A stretch of 64,000 nt of DNA from Parietichytrium sp. I65-24A (lineage: Eukaryota > Sar > Bigyra > Thraustochytrida > Thraustochytriidae). The DNA is taken from positions 62,001 through 126,000 of the forward strand of contig BLSF01000084.1 in assembly GCA_012862575.1 (NCBI GenBank), given 5' to 3'. A program made the translations under genes and the position numbers. Positions 20,163 through 31,770 of the stretch are shown here, in pieces; the stretch's first letter is position 1; the number at the start of each line of letters is the position of its first letter. The notes under the pieces are model-generated. The model did no database searches and was not told where the DNA came from. It was given only the letters and a program-made list of their open reading frames with translations.

Positions 20163-23100
20163 CTAGGTTTCGTCTGTTGCCACAACTTCCTGCCTTAGTT
20201 GCCTCAAAATATAACTCGAAATGGAAGCAAATGAGCTCAATTCTTGGAGATCGGCGTCTGAAAATTCGCAAATCGTTTCAGGTTCTTTGATTCCCACTGT
20301 ATTACCTCCTGAATCGGTTTCGACGCCCTCCAACACGAAGTTATGCTCAAAAACTGCTGAGTCTCGCAAACGATTAATGAAGACGAAAAGTTCGGCAATC
20401 TTGCCTTCCTTTGGTTCACTATCGGAGCCCTCACCTGCGGAGGCGGCCGAATCGCAGTCGGACGCACTTCCTGCGCCATCTTGTTCATCTTCATCTTCAT
20501 TGTCGTCGAAGCTCGTTAAAATTGGAAGGACGCATATCGATCGGATTTCGAGTGGTGCGAAGAACTTCTCTATGCTTTCGCAACCCATCGATCCTGCTGA
20601 GAACATGAGCTCTTTTGACTTTGCATGATACACTTTGCTAACCAGCTGGTAGGGATTTTGGACTGGGTCGATACAGTAGTAACTCTCCCCGTGGAGGATG
20701 TCATCCATCTCAATTGCGCCAGCAACTCCATCGAGCTCCGCCATGGCTTCGTGGTCAATGAGCAACGGGGTGCCCTTACTATCTCTTACCACACAAAGTC
20801 GAAGTAAGCTCTCGCATGGAATCGCACGCAATGCCAAACTTGCCATCTTTCCCAAAATCAACGTGGTGTGAGCAGTTGATAGCAAGCCAGCGCTCACACC
20901 TGAGAGTACAATTCCTGCAAAATTGAACAAGTTTGTCTTGTAATATTCCCGAGACAACTCTCTGAATCTAAGCCACGTCGATATGTCATTGCTTGCGAAG
21001 TTTCCAACATGCTCCATACAATTGAGGTCAGCCTCCGAGAATGGTTGCGAGTCTGCCTCCTTCTCACACACCAGTACGACACCGTACTTTCCTATGAGAT
21101 CATTTGGCAACTGAATGGGCACAAATGAGGTATGGTATGCAAACGATTCTGCAGGAGACTCGTTGATTGCGCCGAGGTCACTGTCCAATCTCATCTTTGC
21201 ACCGTGTTGATCATCTGGGGCCTCGTCTTTTGCCTCATGAGCATAGCAAGTCATGGAAGAAAGAGTTTCCTGGAGCTTCGCCTGAAGAAAGTCAAGATCG
21301 CCAACAGATTCTTCATCCATATTTTCAACTCCTTTGCCAAATATGTCGCCTGCTAGTTTCTCGTTCAATGCAGTCGCTTTTTGGGGCGGCAAGCTTGAAG
21401 ACATCCACTGCGACTCACCAGCACTCTCGCTGGAGTACAATTCCTGAAAGCTCTCTGGAACTCGACCTTCAACCCTTTCACCGGCGAATATTGTGACTCG
21501 AAAGATGCCGAGCATCCGTGCTGCCATCTCGATGAGCGTGCCAGAAATTGGAACCATAGACCTACCAAAACTAATGTCTTCTGTGACACAAGGGTCAATA
21601 TTTGCGTCCCCAGCGTTAACTTTGATAACCCGGTGAATACCAACATCGTTGGCGGATCTCAAAAGCGAAAGGAGGTAGTCCTTGGGGCTTTGGGAGCTGG
21701 ACGCTCGCCGTTGCACTGCAAAGTTATCCGTTAGCGATGATCTTCGGGAGCGCTCTGTTCGATGACGAAGGTACTCAAGCCGCCTCTGAGCGTTTGCTTC
21801 CAATGACGTTTCTCTGGAACCTCGTCGCTTCTTTGGGGAATGGGGCGTCTGCGTTTCAGATGCCGGAATGGATCTTGCATGCAAGACCTTCCCAGGCAGC
21901 CATTGATTTGCAGTAATATTCTGAAGATTTGCTTCGGCGAGGAGTCCCAGTGGGACCGTCGACCCGCTTGCTGCTGTCACCATATCAGATGCCTTTCCAT
22001 TTCCGAATTTGTTAGCAGGGCTAGAAACTCAATTCTCAAGCAGACCTCGCCAAAACCACTTACCAAATTTCCCGACCCGTCCAATAATTTTGCTCTCTCG
22101 TGCAGCTTCACGACATTTAGATAGTCTTTCACTCTTTGAAGAGTCAATTCCGTCAAATCCTCGAGATGAGCCTTTTGCCGGGCTTGCGTCAGTCTAATCA
22201 GATTTGAGTTCTCTCGCAGGTCATTTACACTATCGATTGCATGCTGCAAGCTCACGGTCAGTTTCCCCAGCCATTCAAGTTCATTGCTTCCTGATAGCTT
22301 GTCTTCGCGAAAGATATGCTCTTTCAAGAGCCTCGCTATGTCAATGTTGTTCCCGTAAAGATGCACTTCATCCATTTTAGGGAGCACCTGTCGAACAGCC
22401 AGCCAAGTCGTGGGGGCCGGGGTATCATCGTTTTTGTTGGTGGGAACAATAAATTCCAAAATGCGCCCAAGTCGGGATCCTATCGGCTCGGCATTTTTCC
22501 AAAATGGGCGTTCACTAATAGCTTGCTTGGCTTCGGGGCTCAATTTCTCCACCCTCGTTCGATAATCCCAAGTATCGCCATCCTTGATTTGCTGGAAAGT
22601 TATGACTTTTCCAGCTTCCAGATCTATTACACTTGCTATCGGGATCTTCAGTTGCATACAGTACCTCGCGCCGGGACAGGACACGAGGTACCGATCTAGA
22701 CTGACGGAAAATAATTCAGTTTGTTTGGCAAGCTTCAGAGAAGCCCTTCGCTGTCGCCTAGTTTCGCGAACGAGGCCCTGAGCGAACGTTTTATCTTCAT
22801 ACACAAACGAGCCTTTCGCGGTTGGTGAAGGGAACAGATTTGCATTTTTCCACACCGTTTTATCATTTCCTTGTTTGATCGGGTTCACGAACAAGTCCGA
22901 ATTGCTCTCTACGACCCAAGCTCGGCTTTCATCTACAAACAGCAAGGCAACCTCGCAAGGCATGTCATGGAGGACTGCGTCGCCGTGCTTTGAAACCCGC
23001 CCCTTCTCGTATAAATCTACGTACTGGAGCTGCACAGATAACTTCGTCTCGCCTATCAGCTCATTCCAAGTAGATGGCGGTCTGCTCTGGGCAAGGGTTC

Positions 23101-26100
23101 CGGACTCGATAGCTGCCAAGCCTTGCTTGTCGTGCCGGAACAGCTCATCTTCTTCAAAGGGCTCGTCAGCTTGAGCTGGGCATGAAGAGCCTCCCCAAAA
23201 CAGAGAACGGCAATGGGTCAAGCATGCATGCATTAAGCTCTCCGCAGAATCGCACATCAAGAAAGCTGAGGCGGCTTCAACGAGGCGGGACTCCAAAAGA
23301 CAGCACCGGGCCACAGATTGGATTTTTGTCACATTGGTAAGGTAGTTGCCATCAATCTGACGTTGGGTGTGCGCATGATCTACGTACTGCAAGATCATTT
23401 TGGAGATAATGGGAGAGACGAGTTCTGCCATGACGCTGTCTTCCAAGGAGAAGCCCATGTGACCCCTCTCGCAGTCTCGCTCCAGCCGGACAAGACCTAT
23501 CAACAGCCTGTTCTTCTTGTCCCTCCTACGAGTGGTTGAGGTTTGACTTGCTGCTGTGGATTGCTTTCGCGCGACCCCAAAGGTAGTGCCTCCCTGTGAC
23601 TGAATGCATTCCTCATCCTCATCTTCGTCCACCACCTCCTCTTTTGAGTCCTTCATGTATCTGTACAAGGGTATGCAGAGCTCGTGAATAGAACCATCTG
23701 TCCCAACAGTAACGGCTCGATCGTCCATGCACCGCTTTATAGCGCAGCCGTTTTCTAAGCTCCACGAGCTGGTATGCAAAGCTCCGACGCTTTTAAGTCC
23801 TTCATTTGGACCAGGCACCATGACAAGAGTCCACTCCTCGTGACCCTGCTCCTTATTGATGATTTCCAGCAGCTCATTAGATTCCATCAGGCCGCGTCTT
23901 TTGGTAAATGATTTTCCAGGTGAGATCATGGTCCTTAAGCGCCCGGATTTAGTAAGCTTCGTCTGGCTAAGAGTCCTGGTTACTTCCTTAAGTGTGCCGA
24001 GATGCGCAGCGTTTAAAATACTCTCCTTTTTGTGCAAGGCGTCGAGCACGGCATCTTGCTGGCTTTGTCTCGACTCAAGAAGCTCTTCCATGTTTTCCAA
24101 CGAGGAGCTTATTACTGCACTGTTATGTGCGTAGAATGCAATGACGTCTTCCTTGATAATTTTGTAGTCATAAGGTTGGGGCGGATGTCTCCTGACTTGG
24201 CCAGTCGGTGGGAGCGGAAATGTCCGGGGAAGGAGAACCGTGCACCGCGCTGCCCCAAAGAACGACGCGCAGGCTTTTTGCATATCCCTAACGAACGCGC
24301 AGAGCGATGGCGCCTTAGTAGGCCGCAGTGTTTGTGGAAAATGGGATGCCCTCTGTTGACACTCGGCTTGAAGCAGCTCCTCCGCTGTGATATCTGTCTG
24401 ACATGCCTTGTTCTCCATGCCGTAGTCTTTTTCGGTACCCGAACCGGACACCAGCGTTCTGGGCATGAGCTGAATCGTGTTTGCGATGTGCTGTGCTCGA
24501 TCCAAATCGTACGCAGACCATTTGAAAAGCTCCGAAGACACCACTTCGCGGAGCTTTCCAAACTCTCCACGAGGCAGGTCACTCAATACCTTGACTTTGT
24601 TGCGTACAATCAGCGCCGACGTACAATTACTGAAACTGTCAAACACGGGAATACAAAGCGCATTGCGCGTACTCGGAAGCAGAGCCTTCCAATTATCATC
24701 TTGTCCTCCGGTGAAGTCCATCACAAAGCGGGTCTTCCTTGCGGTTGTCAAACAAGCCAGCAGGTACTCTTCTCCACCGCGCTCGAGAAACGATGTGGCG
24801 CGCATAAGGCATGCTTCTTCTGACGGGACGTATTCAATTTGTCGGAAGAATCTAAACGTTTCAGCGCCGAGGGAGGCACACGCCCACTCTTTGTACGCAA
24901 CTTCGGAGCGGTCCAACGAGGATCCCATGGAGCAAGCAACCTCCAAATCTGTCTCAAACTCCAGCTCCAACAAGCTCTGTTCGATGCTCTGCATGAGTAC
25001 CTGACCCGCCGAGCTTGGGTTACCGAGCTCCTCTACAATCTGCTCCGTCTGATTTCCGCTCAAACCGCCGCGTAAAATAAGCGCCGCTATGTGATCTTGA
25101 AAAGCATGGAGTTCGGATGCTTTGACATTCTCAGAATTCTTCCTTTTGGGAAATCGTTGTCGCGGCCACTTTCCAAGCTCAAATCCGACAACAGCACCAG
25201 GGTCTTCTTCTTTTTCTTCTCCTTCGCCTCGCGGACTAGCTTCAGATACCGCGGGTGGTAGCCGTTCGATTCTGCGCTCCGCGTCTTTCATTTGTTGGAG
25301 GGTGCTTTCGATGATGTTTGACACCAAGTCACTGTCTTGGGAGCACTTGTCCAAAAATGTCTCCGTGGGGAGAGGCATTGGCTTTTCTAATTCCAAGACC
25401 CGCAGCGCGGTTCCCATATTAATTGACTTGGCCCCTGCACTTTCAAGAATCTCATCTACAGCCAAAAGTTCGACAGGCCCGGTACTTGGCTTCCAAGAGA
25501 AATCCTCCTCGATTTGATCAGGCGTTTTGGGGAATGCTAGAGAGGAATGATTTCGAATTTTATCGGCAAGAAAGTCTTGAACTTGCCTGGGCGGTCGAAT
25601 GCGGTTCGGCAGGATTTCCTCCACAGTCCTCTCTTTTAGCTCCTCATTTTCCAAGAGAAATCTCCGTTTTGATTTTGAGAGTTCGCTGAGGGAATTTTGT
25701 TCGAGAAGCGCGTTGATATCCGGAACCTTGAACTCCATGCGAGAAACAGAGCTATCCTGTCGAGCAGAAAATTTTACCTTCTTTTGGCTCTCTTCCTTCT
25801 CCACCTTGTGAGCGGGAAGCTCGTCCTCCGCCCCGGAGACCGCGTCTGCGTTTAATGCGGCTTGTTCCTTGATATACTGCTCAACTTCCTTTTCTGCCTT
25901 GAGGTTGGCCTCGAATTGCTCTTTGTCCTTCGGGCCGGATCTTGACATTCTTGTAACAATTGCCTCGTCGCTTCCTGAGCGCGTGGAACAAGCTTTTGCG
26001 AACAGGGTTTCTAGTGCACGCGATATACTTGCAATATCCTTTCGATCGGTTTTCATCCATGCAATACAAAACATACCTTTGCAAAACTTTTCCTTGGGCA

Positions 26101-26470
26101 TACCATCGCTCATGCCCTCGGTGTCAAAACTCCAGTCCTCTTCCAAGATCTGTTCACGGTCTTCACCGCTCTCAGGCGCTTCTAAAAATTGTGCATGCAT
26201 TCGCGCATACTCTTCCCGAGTGAGAATATTCTCCTCAAGATCATCCATGTCCCGGCCGCTCATCGATGTATTGCCCTTGGCTTCATACCACCACTTCTCT
26301 AGACTCTCTCGTACGATTGGGTCCCAATAAATACTCTCCATCTTCTCCGTGGGCAAGTCATCATCGTCGAGAGCTGACTTTCCACGCCGTTTGGAACTGA
26401 GACGCTTGCCACTGATCGCGCCCATCATAATTGGCTGTGCTCCTTTTCCGGCATGGACCCATTTGTCCAT
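20163..26470 (-). CDS. GAF-repeat protein with N-terminal EF-hand-like region, two exons
   Basis: Two frames on the minus strand join into one gene. Exon 1 is 26470-22064 (ATG 26470) and exon 2 is 21992-20163, separated by a 71-bp GT-AG intron. The product is 2,078 residues. Residues about 60-170 (L-T-R-E-E-Y..., D-W-S-F-D-T-E-G-M-S, then K-F-C-K-G-M-F) match an EF-hand-like pattern I associate with protist ciliary proteins. At least five GAF-like stretches follow, near 520-660, 750-1030, 1060-1330, 1560-1700 and 1760-2070. The clearest endings are P-F-S-E-A-D-L and I-C-E-F-S-D-A-D-L, each followed by a helix. GAF folds bind cyclic nucleotides or other small molecules; no catalytic domain is seen, so this may be a sensor or scaffold. 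Ligand unknown; ciliary role inferred. Confidence 0.8.
21993..22063 (-). other. 71-bp spliceosomal intron in GAF-repeat gene
   Basis: On the minus strand the donor GTAAGT follows codon TTG (22064) and the acceptor AAAG precedes GCATCT (21992), both phase 0. A GCTAAC branch-like motif lies within. Without splicing, the first frame stops 7 bp after the second ATG; splicing joins both into one continuous frame. The length matches the three introns inferred in the PI4K-beta gene (74-79 bp). Confidence 0.75.
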
Positions 26471-27343
26471 TATCGAAACTACTACAGTTAAGAATAGGGC
26501 CTATTTACTTGCTTGCCCACGCGTACGCTTTGTACATCTCCAAATCACCGCAAATTACGGCTTTTGGACGAGCCCTTCAACTCGCGAACGGTCACTTTCC
26601 CTAGCACTGGATAAGCAACAGATATGATCAGTTAAGGTAGCTACTAAGATACCTACCGTTTGATAAACTGTTTATGTGTACAACCTTGACCAAATATTTG
26701 TATTATTAATAATAATAGGAGTGTGGTTTTTTCCTAGAAATGAGTCCCGGATGTGATAGGAGAGCTGTACGAGATGACAATATTTGTGTGAAATATTTCA
26801 TGTGTAAAACCTGAAGGGAAAATGTGCGACAGACATCATCCATTCCATCGATGAGCACTTCGATATTGATGGTAAATCAGCTGAGCCAACGAAAAGAGAA
26901 CCAACCAAACAAAGAAAACCAAGGTGGGCCAAGTGTTCATCCAATCTGGTTGAAGCTTGGGCGTTGCGAAAACAACGGCAACGAGCACTTCGAGCTACAC
27001 ACATACATTCATTCATCTTTTACTCCCCTTCCAAAGTTTCCAAAGTTTCCAAAGTTCGCACCTTTTGCACCGCGCAATTTGGAAAGAACAGAAAAGAACA
27101 AAACAGAACAAGTGGTTTCCAAGAGATCAATCAATCAAAAGGCCGAGTCCCTCGTAACTTACATCTCTGTACTCGAGTACACTGCACGAAAAGTAGCCCG
27201 GGTGTTCATTGGCAGCTGTGGGGACTAAGTACTTAGTTTAGAAATTAATACTGCGGTACTGCGGTGCTCCGCACAGGCTTCTGCGGCAGGTGAAGGAAGA
27301 CAGACACAGGGAGGAGGGACGGTCGTCTGATAGACTGGAGAAG
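26471..27343. other. Divergent intergenic region
   Basis: Lies between two divergently transcribed genes and should hold both promoters. It contains a CCAAAGTTT triple repeat at about 27031-27058, GTACTCGAGTAC at about 27172 and AAGTACTT near 27230. A 134-codon plus-strand frame at 26824-27228 lacks domain features and looks like chance. Confidence 0.5.
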
Positions 27344-27997
27344 ATGAGCGCTGTGTTGGTGGATATGAAGAATACACTGCAGGCTATGGCGGTCCAGGAT
27401 AAATGGAGCACGCTGCATTTGATCCTGCTGTTCAACCTGGCCGTGGGGTTTGGTTTCTTTGTGGGCACATTGTTCATAGATTCTAGTTTTGGGAGCGGCG
27501 CTTCGTTCCAGGTTGTGAGTACTGCGATCGGACACGAAGTGTACACGTTCATCCTGCTGAATATGGTCAAAGATAAGCAGATCCGGAATGCAGACTTTCT
27601 AGGAGGAGTAATGGTCGCTGCGAACCTCATGCTATTGCAAACTGCCGCGCTGTGGAGCAGCTTTGCTGGAGGCATGGATTTCAAAGGAATGCCAGGGATG
27701 TGCCACGTCGGGGGTTCCACGGAGAGATTCATCACGGTGATCTGCACAATACTATTCTTCACTCACATTGTCTTCTCAGCGCTGGTCATGCTCTGGAAAG
27801 AAGATCTTCTGCACAATGCCGCTTACAAGCAGTACGCACCGGCGCAGTTCGAGGACGATGACTTGACCATCGTGGACGCAGATCTCCTTCCACCTGCAGG
27901 ATACCAAAGCTCTGCAAACGCCGCAGGAAATGGCCCTGTGAGCAAGGCTCCTGCGGGGCAATTTGTGATCGCTGACGATGGTGACGCGGAACTCTGA
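27344..27997 (+). CDS. Four-pass membrane protein, unknown function
   Basis: 217 residues from ATG 27344; the open frame begins earlier but with GTG. Hydrophobic segments lie at about 24-46, 57-75, 86-108 and 128-151, followed by a soluble, acidic C-terminal tail of about 65 residues ending D-G-D-A-E-L. The short loop between segments 3 and 4 contains G-M-P-G-M-C-H-V-G-G. Both ends are probably cytosolic. The layout is tetraspan-like, but the Cys-Cys-Gly signature of tetraspanins is absent and I do not recognise the family. Real gene status is supported by the regular hydrophobic pattern and by an ATG close behind a non-coding stretch. Confidence 0.75.
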   Translation: MSAVLVDMKNTLQAMAVQDKWSTLHLILLFNLAVGFGFFVGTLFIDSSFGSGASFQVVSTAIGHEVYTFILLNMVKDKQIRNADFLGGVMVAANLMLLQTAALWSSFAGGMDFKGMPGMCHVGGSTERFITVICTILFFTHIVFSALVMLWKEDLLHNAAYKQYAPAQFEDDDLTIVDADLLPPAGYQSSANAAGNGPVSKAPAGQFVIADDGDAEL

Positions 27998-29007
27998 GTC
28001 TCTCTATTGTTCCTCTCATCTTCATCACGCTATATCTCTGCATCCATCCCTCCTAACTTTCACCAGCTCTGACATTATACGGCTCTTCGGTCACATAACT
28101 TACAAATCGTTTGATTGAAACTCTTCCAACTTTCACTTTTGGTCCTGGCTTCAGAATTTCAGAACAGAATTTTCAGAATCATACTTCTTGGCACGATTAC
28201 ATAGCCATTATTAGCCATTGCTCACAGTCGAACCCTAACCGCCTTCTACTCCGACATCCATAGCACCATCGCTATGCTGCCCTAAGCATAAGGGTAGCCA
28301 CCGTGTACCAGTAGTGGATAGGTTAGGGGAGCCGTGTAACAACCCTCTCTAACTGAAGCAACAACTAACCGTTACCAAAAATTGTTGCCAGGATTTGGCA
28401 ACTTGATGATACTTGATGCACGTGACTTGATGTGCCATTTTTTGCAATGCCATTTGCATTGCCAAGTAGCTTTGACTTTAACTTTGTGTGTTGGCTTTCA
28501 CAATGGCGCAAACGATTGAATGAATGAATTAATGGGTTAATGAATTAGTGATTGCTTGGTTGTCTGATTGTTTGATTGTTTGATTGATTGATCAATTGAT
28601 CGATTGATGCACTAGTGCAGTCAATGGGAAGGAAGACTGTACTACTCACAGTCAGCGTTGTGGCTTGGTGACGGATGCACGGAGCAAGTTTCGTGGCGAG
28701 CAAGTCCCGCAGTCCTGAGATGTTCTGAGGTGCCATCCTTTCAAACGCGGAGAAAGCTAGATCCTACAGCGCCAAGGCGTTGCATTGCATTGCATTGCAT
28801 TGCATTGCATTGCATTGTATTGCATTGTATTGCATCGAGCATCTTCGCGAGGCGTTTTCGCTCCGCGTCGCTCGTCGGTGGTGGTGCCGGCACCATGCAC
28901 AGGTCGTGTTGAACGACAGCCAGCAGCGATAAGGACTCGAGAGAGAAAAGAAGGAGGAGAGGGGACCGGCGAGCGGCTGTTTGGCAAGGAACGCTCGCAA
29001 CGCCGAG
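27998..29007. other. Non-coding interval with TTGCA microsatellite
   Basis: About 1 kb without a supported gene. It has GATTGATTGATCAATTGATCG-like repeats (about 28553-28605), TACTCACAGTCAG at 28643 (also found at 34569 and 60614) and a TTGCA pentanucleotide run at about 28778-28835, 170 bp before the next start codon. Open frames on both strands across the microsatellite are compositional. Confidence 0.6.
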
Positions 29008-31737
29008 ATGGCTATGGGCATCGGCCTGTGGCCCGACCTGCACGAGCTGCAGGAAGAGCTGGCTCGGCATCGGTTTGCTCCAGCAGTGGAGTGGGCTTTC
29101 AGGCAGGGCACAGCGTTCACGCAGGCGTCGAAGGCGGAATGCACGCGCGTTGTGCTTGCTGTGTTGCCGCTCGATTTGAAGCAGACGCTTCATGTGGCAG
29201 AATGCCTCTCACGGGCGCTGGAGGCAATTATTAAGAGTCAGAGCGTTGGCCGGAATCCGGAGAGTATCTCGGACACAGAAGAGCTCTTAGACTGGCGAGA
29301 ATTTGTGGCGCACTTGCTAGTGCTTCAGAAGCCCGCGGCGAATCTGCAGAAACGCATCGACGCAATGCTCGATGTGTTCCGAAGGGATAACGCTCAAGAC
29401 GACAAATTTGTCCCTGACGGGTCAGTGTACGACGGGCACGTCAGTCTGGCGCAGCTGTGGGTTGTTTTGCGTACTCCGGGCCTGCGACACCAGAGACCAT
29501 TATTGGCGAGGGCTTTGGCTAAAAGACTAGGCAAATGCATGGCCATGGGCCTGTCTTCGTGGCACCTACAAGGCGATCGGAGTGACGACGAAGTGGCAGA
29601 TTTCTTGGACGGAATCGCAGCGGCTCACTTGGACTGGGTCGGCAGAGAAAATAAAATTGATCCCACTTTGTACGGCAAACGGGCTCTTGAAAGATTGTCC
29701 AGAGAGCAGAAGTCTGCAAGTAAGATGCGCATCTCACGGAGCAAGCTTGCTGAAATCCTGCAGCCTCAACTAGCTAAGACTCGGTCGTCTGAGAAGCACA
29801 TGCCCCACGTTAGAGAGCATAAGGAAGCTGATCTGGAAGACGAAAACGATTTGTGGGACCTTCTTGAGACCTTTATGTGGGACAGGTTAAGCGACAACAC
29901 AAGACTCGGAATTTTAAAGCAGCGGGAACAAGCAAGTATGGACGCATTCCAGCGTGTCAATCAAAAGATTCGGTGGGCCGAGGCAAGGGAATGGTTCCGG
30001 TCAAACGTCCAGCCCAACATCTTGTCCATAAGATTCAAGCAATGGCGGGAGTACGCAAGGCTTCGGGCATGTAAAATACGAGGGGAGACTTACTACGAGT
30101 ACAGGCGAAAGCGACTTGGGTTCTTGCAAATCGGCTTGTTCGCCGAGCGCAGAATCTTTGACCGCTGGAGAAATAAGTCGGCAGATCAGTTCGCGCGCCG
30201 ATTATCCAAGTTGTGGATGTTCCGGCGCTGGAAAGCGTTCACCAAAGTCGAGCAGAAGAAGTTTCTTATTCAAGTGCAAAAAGCCAAACGACTGTACGAG
30301 TGCTTGCAGGCAGAGCGGTGGCTCCGTCTTTGGAGGCGCAACGTGCAGCAGATTCGGGGCGTGAAGAAGATGATTTCCCGTCGAAATAACGCGCTGCTTG
30401 TCAGTGTTCTTGTAAACTGGGCCGCTCAAGCCAAAATTCTCTCCCGCGCTCGCCAAGAAGAGGAGGACGCTGCCCTTGAGAGGCAGAGGGAACTTCAACA
30501 GCAGATTATGGACACCGAGGAATTGTATTTGCTGATGCAACAGCAAAGGGCAGAAGAGGAAAGGATCGAGCGCGAACGACGAGAGCAGCAACTTGAAGAG
30601 GAGAAAGCCCGTGAGAGACGCTGGGAAGAGGAGAAGGAGCGAGCTTACGATGCAACAGTCCGCCGCAAGAGGCAAACGGCTCAAGAAGAAGAGCGTGTGC
30701 AAAGAAAGCGCGAAAAGCTGCGCAGAGAGGATGCGGACTTTGAGGAGGGATTCAAAGAGATTGAGGAAAAGGCGATTCGTGAAGCACAAGCAGAGGCAGA
30801 GAATTTCCTTAACACGAAAGAAGGAATGGAACTCATTGCGTTTGAAGCTGAGAAAATTCGGAATGATGGCAGTGCGCAGAGCAACGAAGGTAAGGCAGAC
30901 GATCCAAACGGGGACTGGAAACGGATGTTTGATCCTGTTCTCGATTCGTACTTTTACTTTAATGGCGAAACTGGCGAGAAGGTGCCCTGCTCAGGAGTCA
31001 ACAAGGAAGAGAGCGAGACCATAGCGAGGGCAAACTACATCGCGCGGATGGTTCAGGGCGCAAAGGAAGACATCAAACAAGTCAAAGAAGTGCAGTTCAA
31101 TGAAAAGCAGTTGTTGAGGATTGCAAAGATGATGCAAGGCGTCTTCAGATCGCGCAAGGCGCGAAGGCAACTCAAGGAGGTCATGTACTCAATCTATGTC
31201 AAGCGCGTTGACGCGTACTCTGGCAAATCGTACTACTACAACACGCAGCAGCGCACATCGGCTTGGACAAAGCCACTATTCCTCGGCGGAGATGATCTGC
31301 GAAACCCCGAGTGGGTCATCCGGTGCGACGAAAACGGTTCTTGGTATCACGAAAATCGTACAACTCCGTGGATCTCCTCCAAGGAAAAGCCCGCTGGCTA
31401 CCTTCCTTGTAGTGTATGCAACCTACAACTCTCATGGTGTCTATGTGCTACTTGCAAGGCTCATTATTGTTTGGATTGCTTTGAAGAACACCATCCTCTC
31501 AAGTCGCAGGAACTCAAGTCTCACGTTGTTGAACGCAAGTCTTATAAAGACACCATCAAAACGAAACCAGAGTCATGCGTGATGTGCAAAGAAGCTGTCG
31601 CTTCTCGCTTCTGCAGGGGCTGTGGGCTCAAGGATTTCTATTGCGAAAAGTGCTATGGAATGTCGCATAGGCCAGATCCTCGCCGCCCAAGCCGTATCAC
31701 GGCAAAGATGCGGCACGAGCCACCAATCGAATTCTAG
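29008..31737 (+). CDS. Trp-repeat (Sfi1-like)/IQ/WW/zinc-binding protein
   Basis: 909 residues from ATG 29008. An alpha-helical N-terminal half contains several Trp-spaced repeats (F-K-Q-W-R-E-Y, F-D-R-W-R-N-K, F-R-R-W-K-A-F, L-R-L-W-R-R-N, L-V-N-W-A-A-Q; about 335-480) that resemble Sfi1-type centrin-binding repeats. A charged Glu/Arg coiled coil (about 485-620) follows. Next come a WW-like segment (about 636-662, F-D-P-V-L-D-S-Y-F-Y-F-N), an IQ-like helix (about 702-725), a WW domain (about 731-765, Y-S-G-K-S-Y-Y-Y-N...A-W-T-K-P) and two B-box-like Cys/His modules (about 799-830 and 856-886, C-x2-C...C-x2-C...H). The combination points to a basal-body or axonemal scaffold binding centrin/calmodulin. 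That role is inferred; the domains are seen. Confidence 0.85.
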   Translation: MAMGIGLWPDLHELQEELARHRFAPAVEWAFRQGTAFTQASKAECTRVVLAVLPLDLKQTLHVAECLSRALEAIIKSQSVGRNPESISDTEELLDWREFVAHLLVLQKPAANLQKRIDAMLDVFRRDNAQDDKFVPDGSVYDGHVSLAQLWVVLRTPGLRHQRPLLARALAKRLGKCMAMGLSSWHLQGDRSDDEVADFLDGIAAAHLDWVGRENKIDPTLYGKRALERLSREQKSASKMRISRSKLAEILQPQLAKTRSSEKHMPHVREHKEADLEDENDLWDLLETFMWDRLSDNTRLGILKQREQASMDAFQRVNQKIRWAEAREWFRSNVQPNILSIRFKQWREYARLRACKIRGETYYEYRRKRLGFLQIGLFAERRIFDRWRNKSADQFARRLSKLWMFRRWKAFTKVEQKKFLIQVQKAKRLYECLQAERWLRLWRRNVQQIRGVKKMISRRNNALLVSVLVNWAAQAKILSRARQEEEDAALERQRELQQQIMDTEELYLLMQQQRAEEERIERERREQQLEEEKARERRWEEEKERAYDATVRRKRQTAQEEERVQRKREKLRREDADFEEGFKEIEEKAIREAQAEAENFLNTKEGMELIAFEAEKIRNDGSAQSNEGKADDPNGDWKRMFDPVLDSYFYFNGETGEKVPCSGVNKEESETIARANYIARMVQGAKEDIKQVKEVQFNEKQLLRIAKMMQGVFRSRKARRQLKEVMYSIYVKRVDAYSGKSYYYNTQQRTSAWTKPLFLGGDDLRNPEWVIRCDENGSWYHENRTTPWISSKEKPAGYLPCSVCNLQLSWCLCATCKAHYCLDCFEEHHPLKSQELKSHVVERKSYKDTIKTKPESCVMCKEAVASRFCRGCGLKDFYCEKCYGMSHRPDPRRPSRITAKMRHEPPIEF

Positions 31738-31770
31738 TGACAATAACATAGTGTAATTCACACCGAGCTG

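Noticed and set aside
24032-24823. 263-codon plus-strand open frame inside the GAF gene
   Set aside because: Antisense shadow of the GAF-repeat frame; no domain or start context.
26824-27228. 134-codon plus-strand frame in the divergent spacer
   Set aside because: Spans a short tandem repeat, has no domain or signal, and lies where two promoters are expected.
28778-28835. Cys/Met/Gln-rich frames across the TTGCA run
   Set aside because: Open on both strands only because the pentanucleotide contains no stop in any frame.
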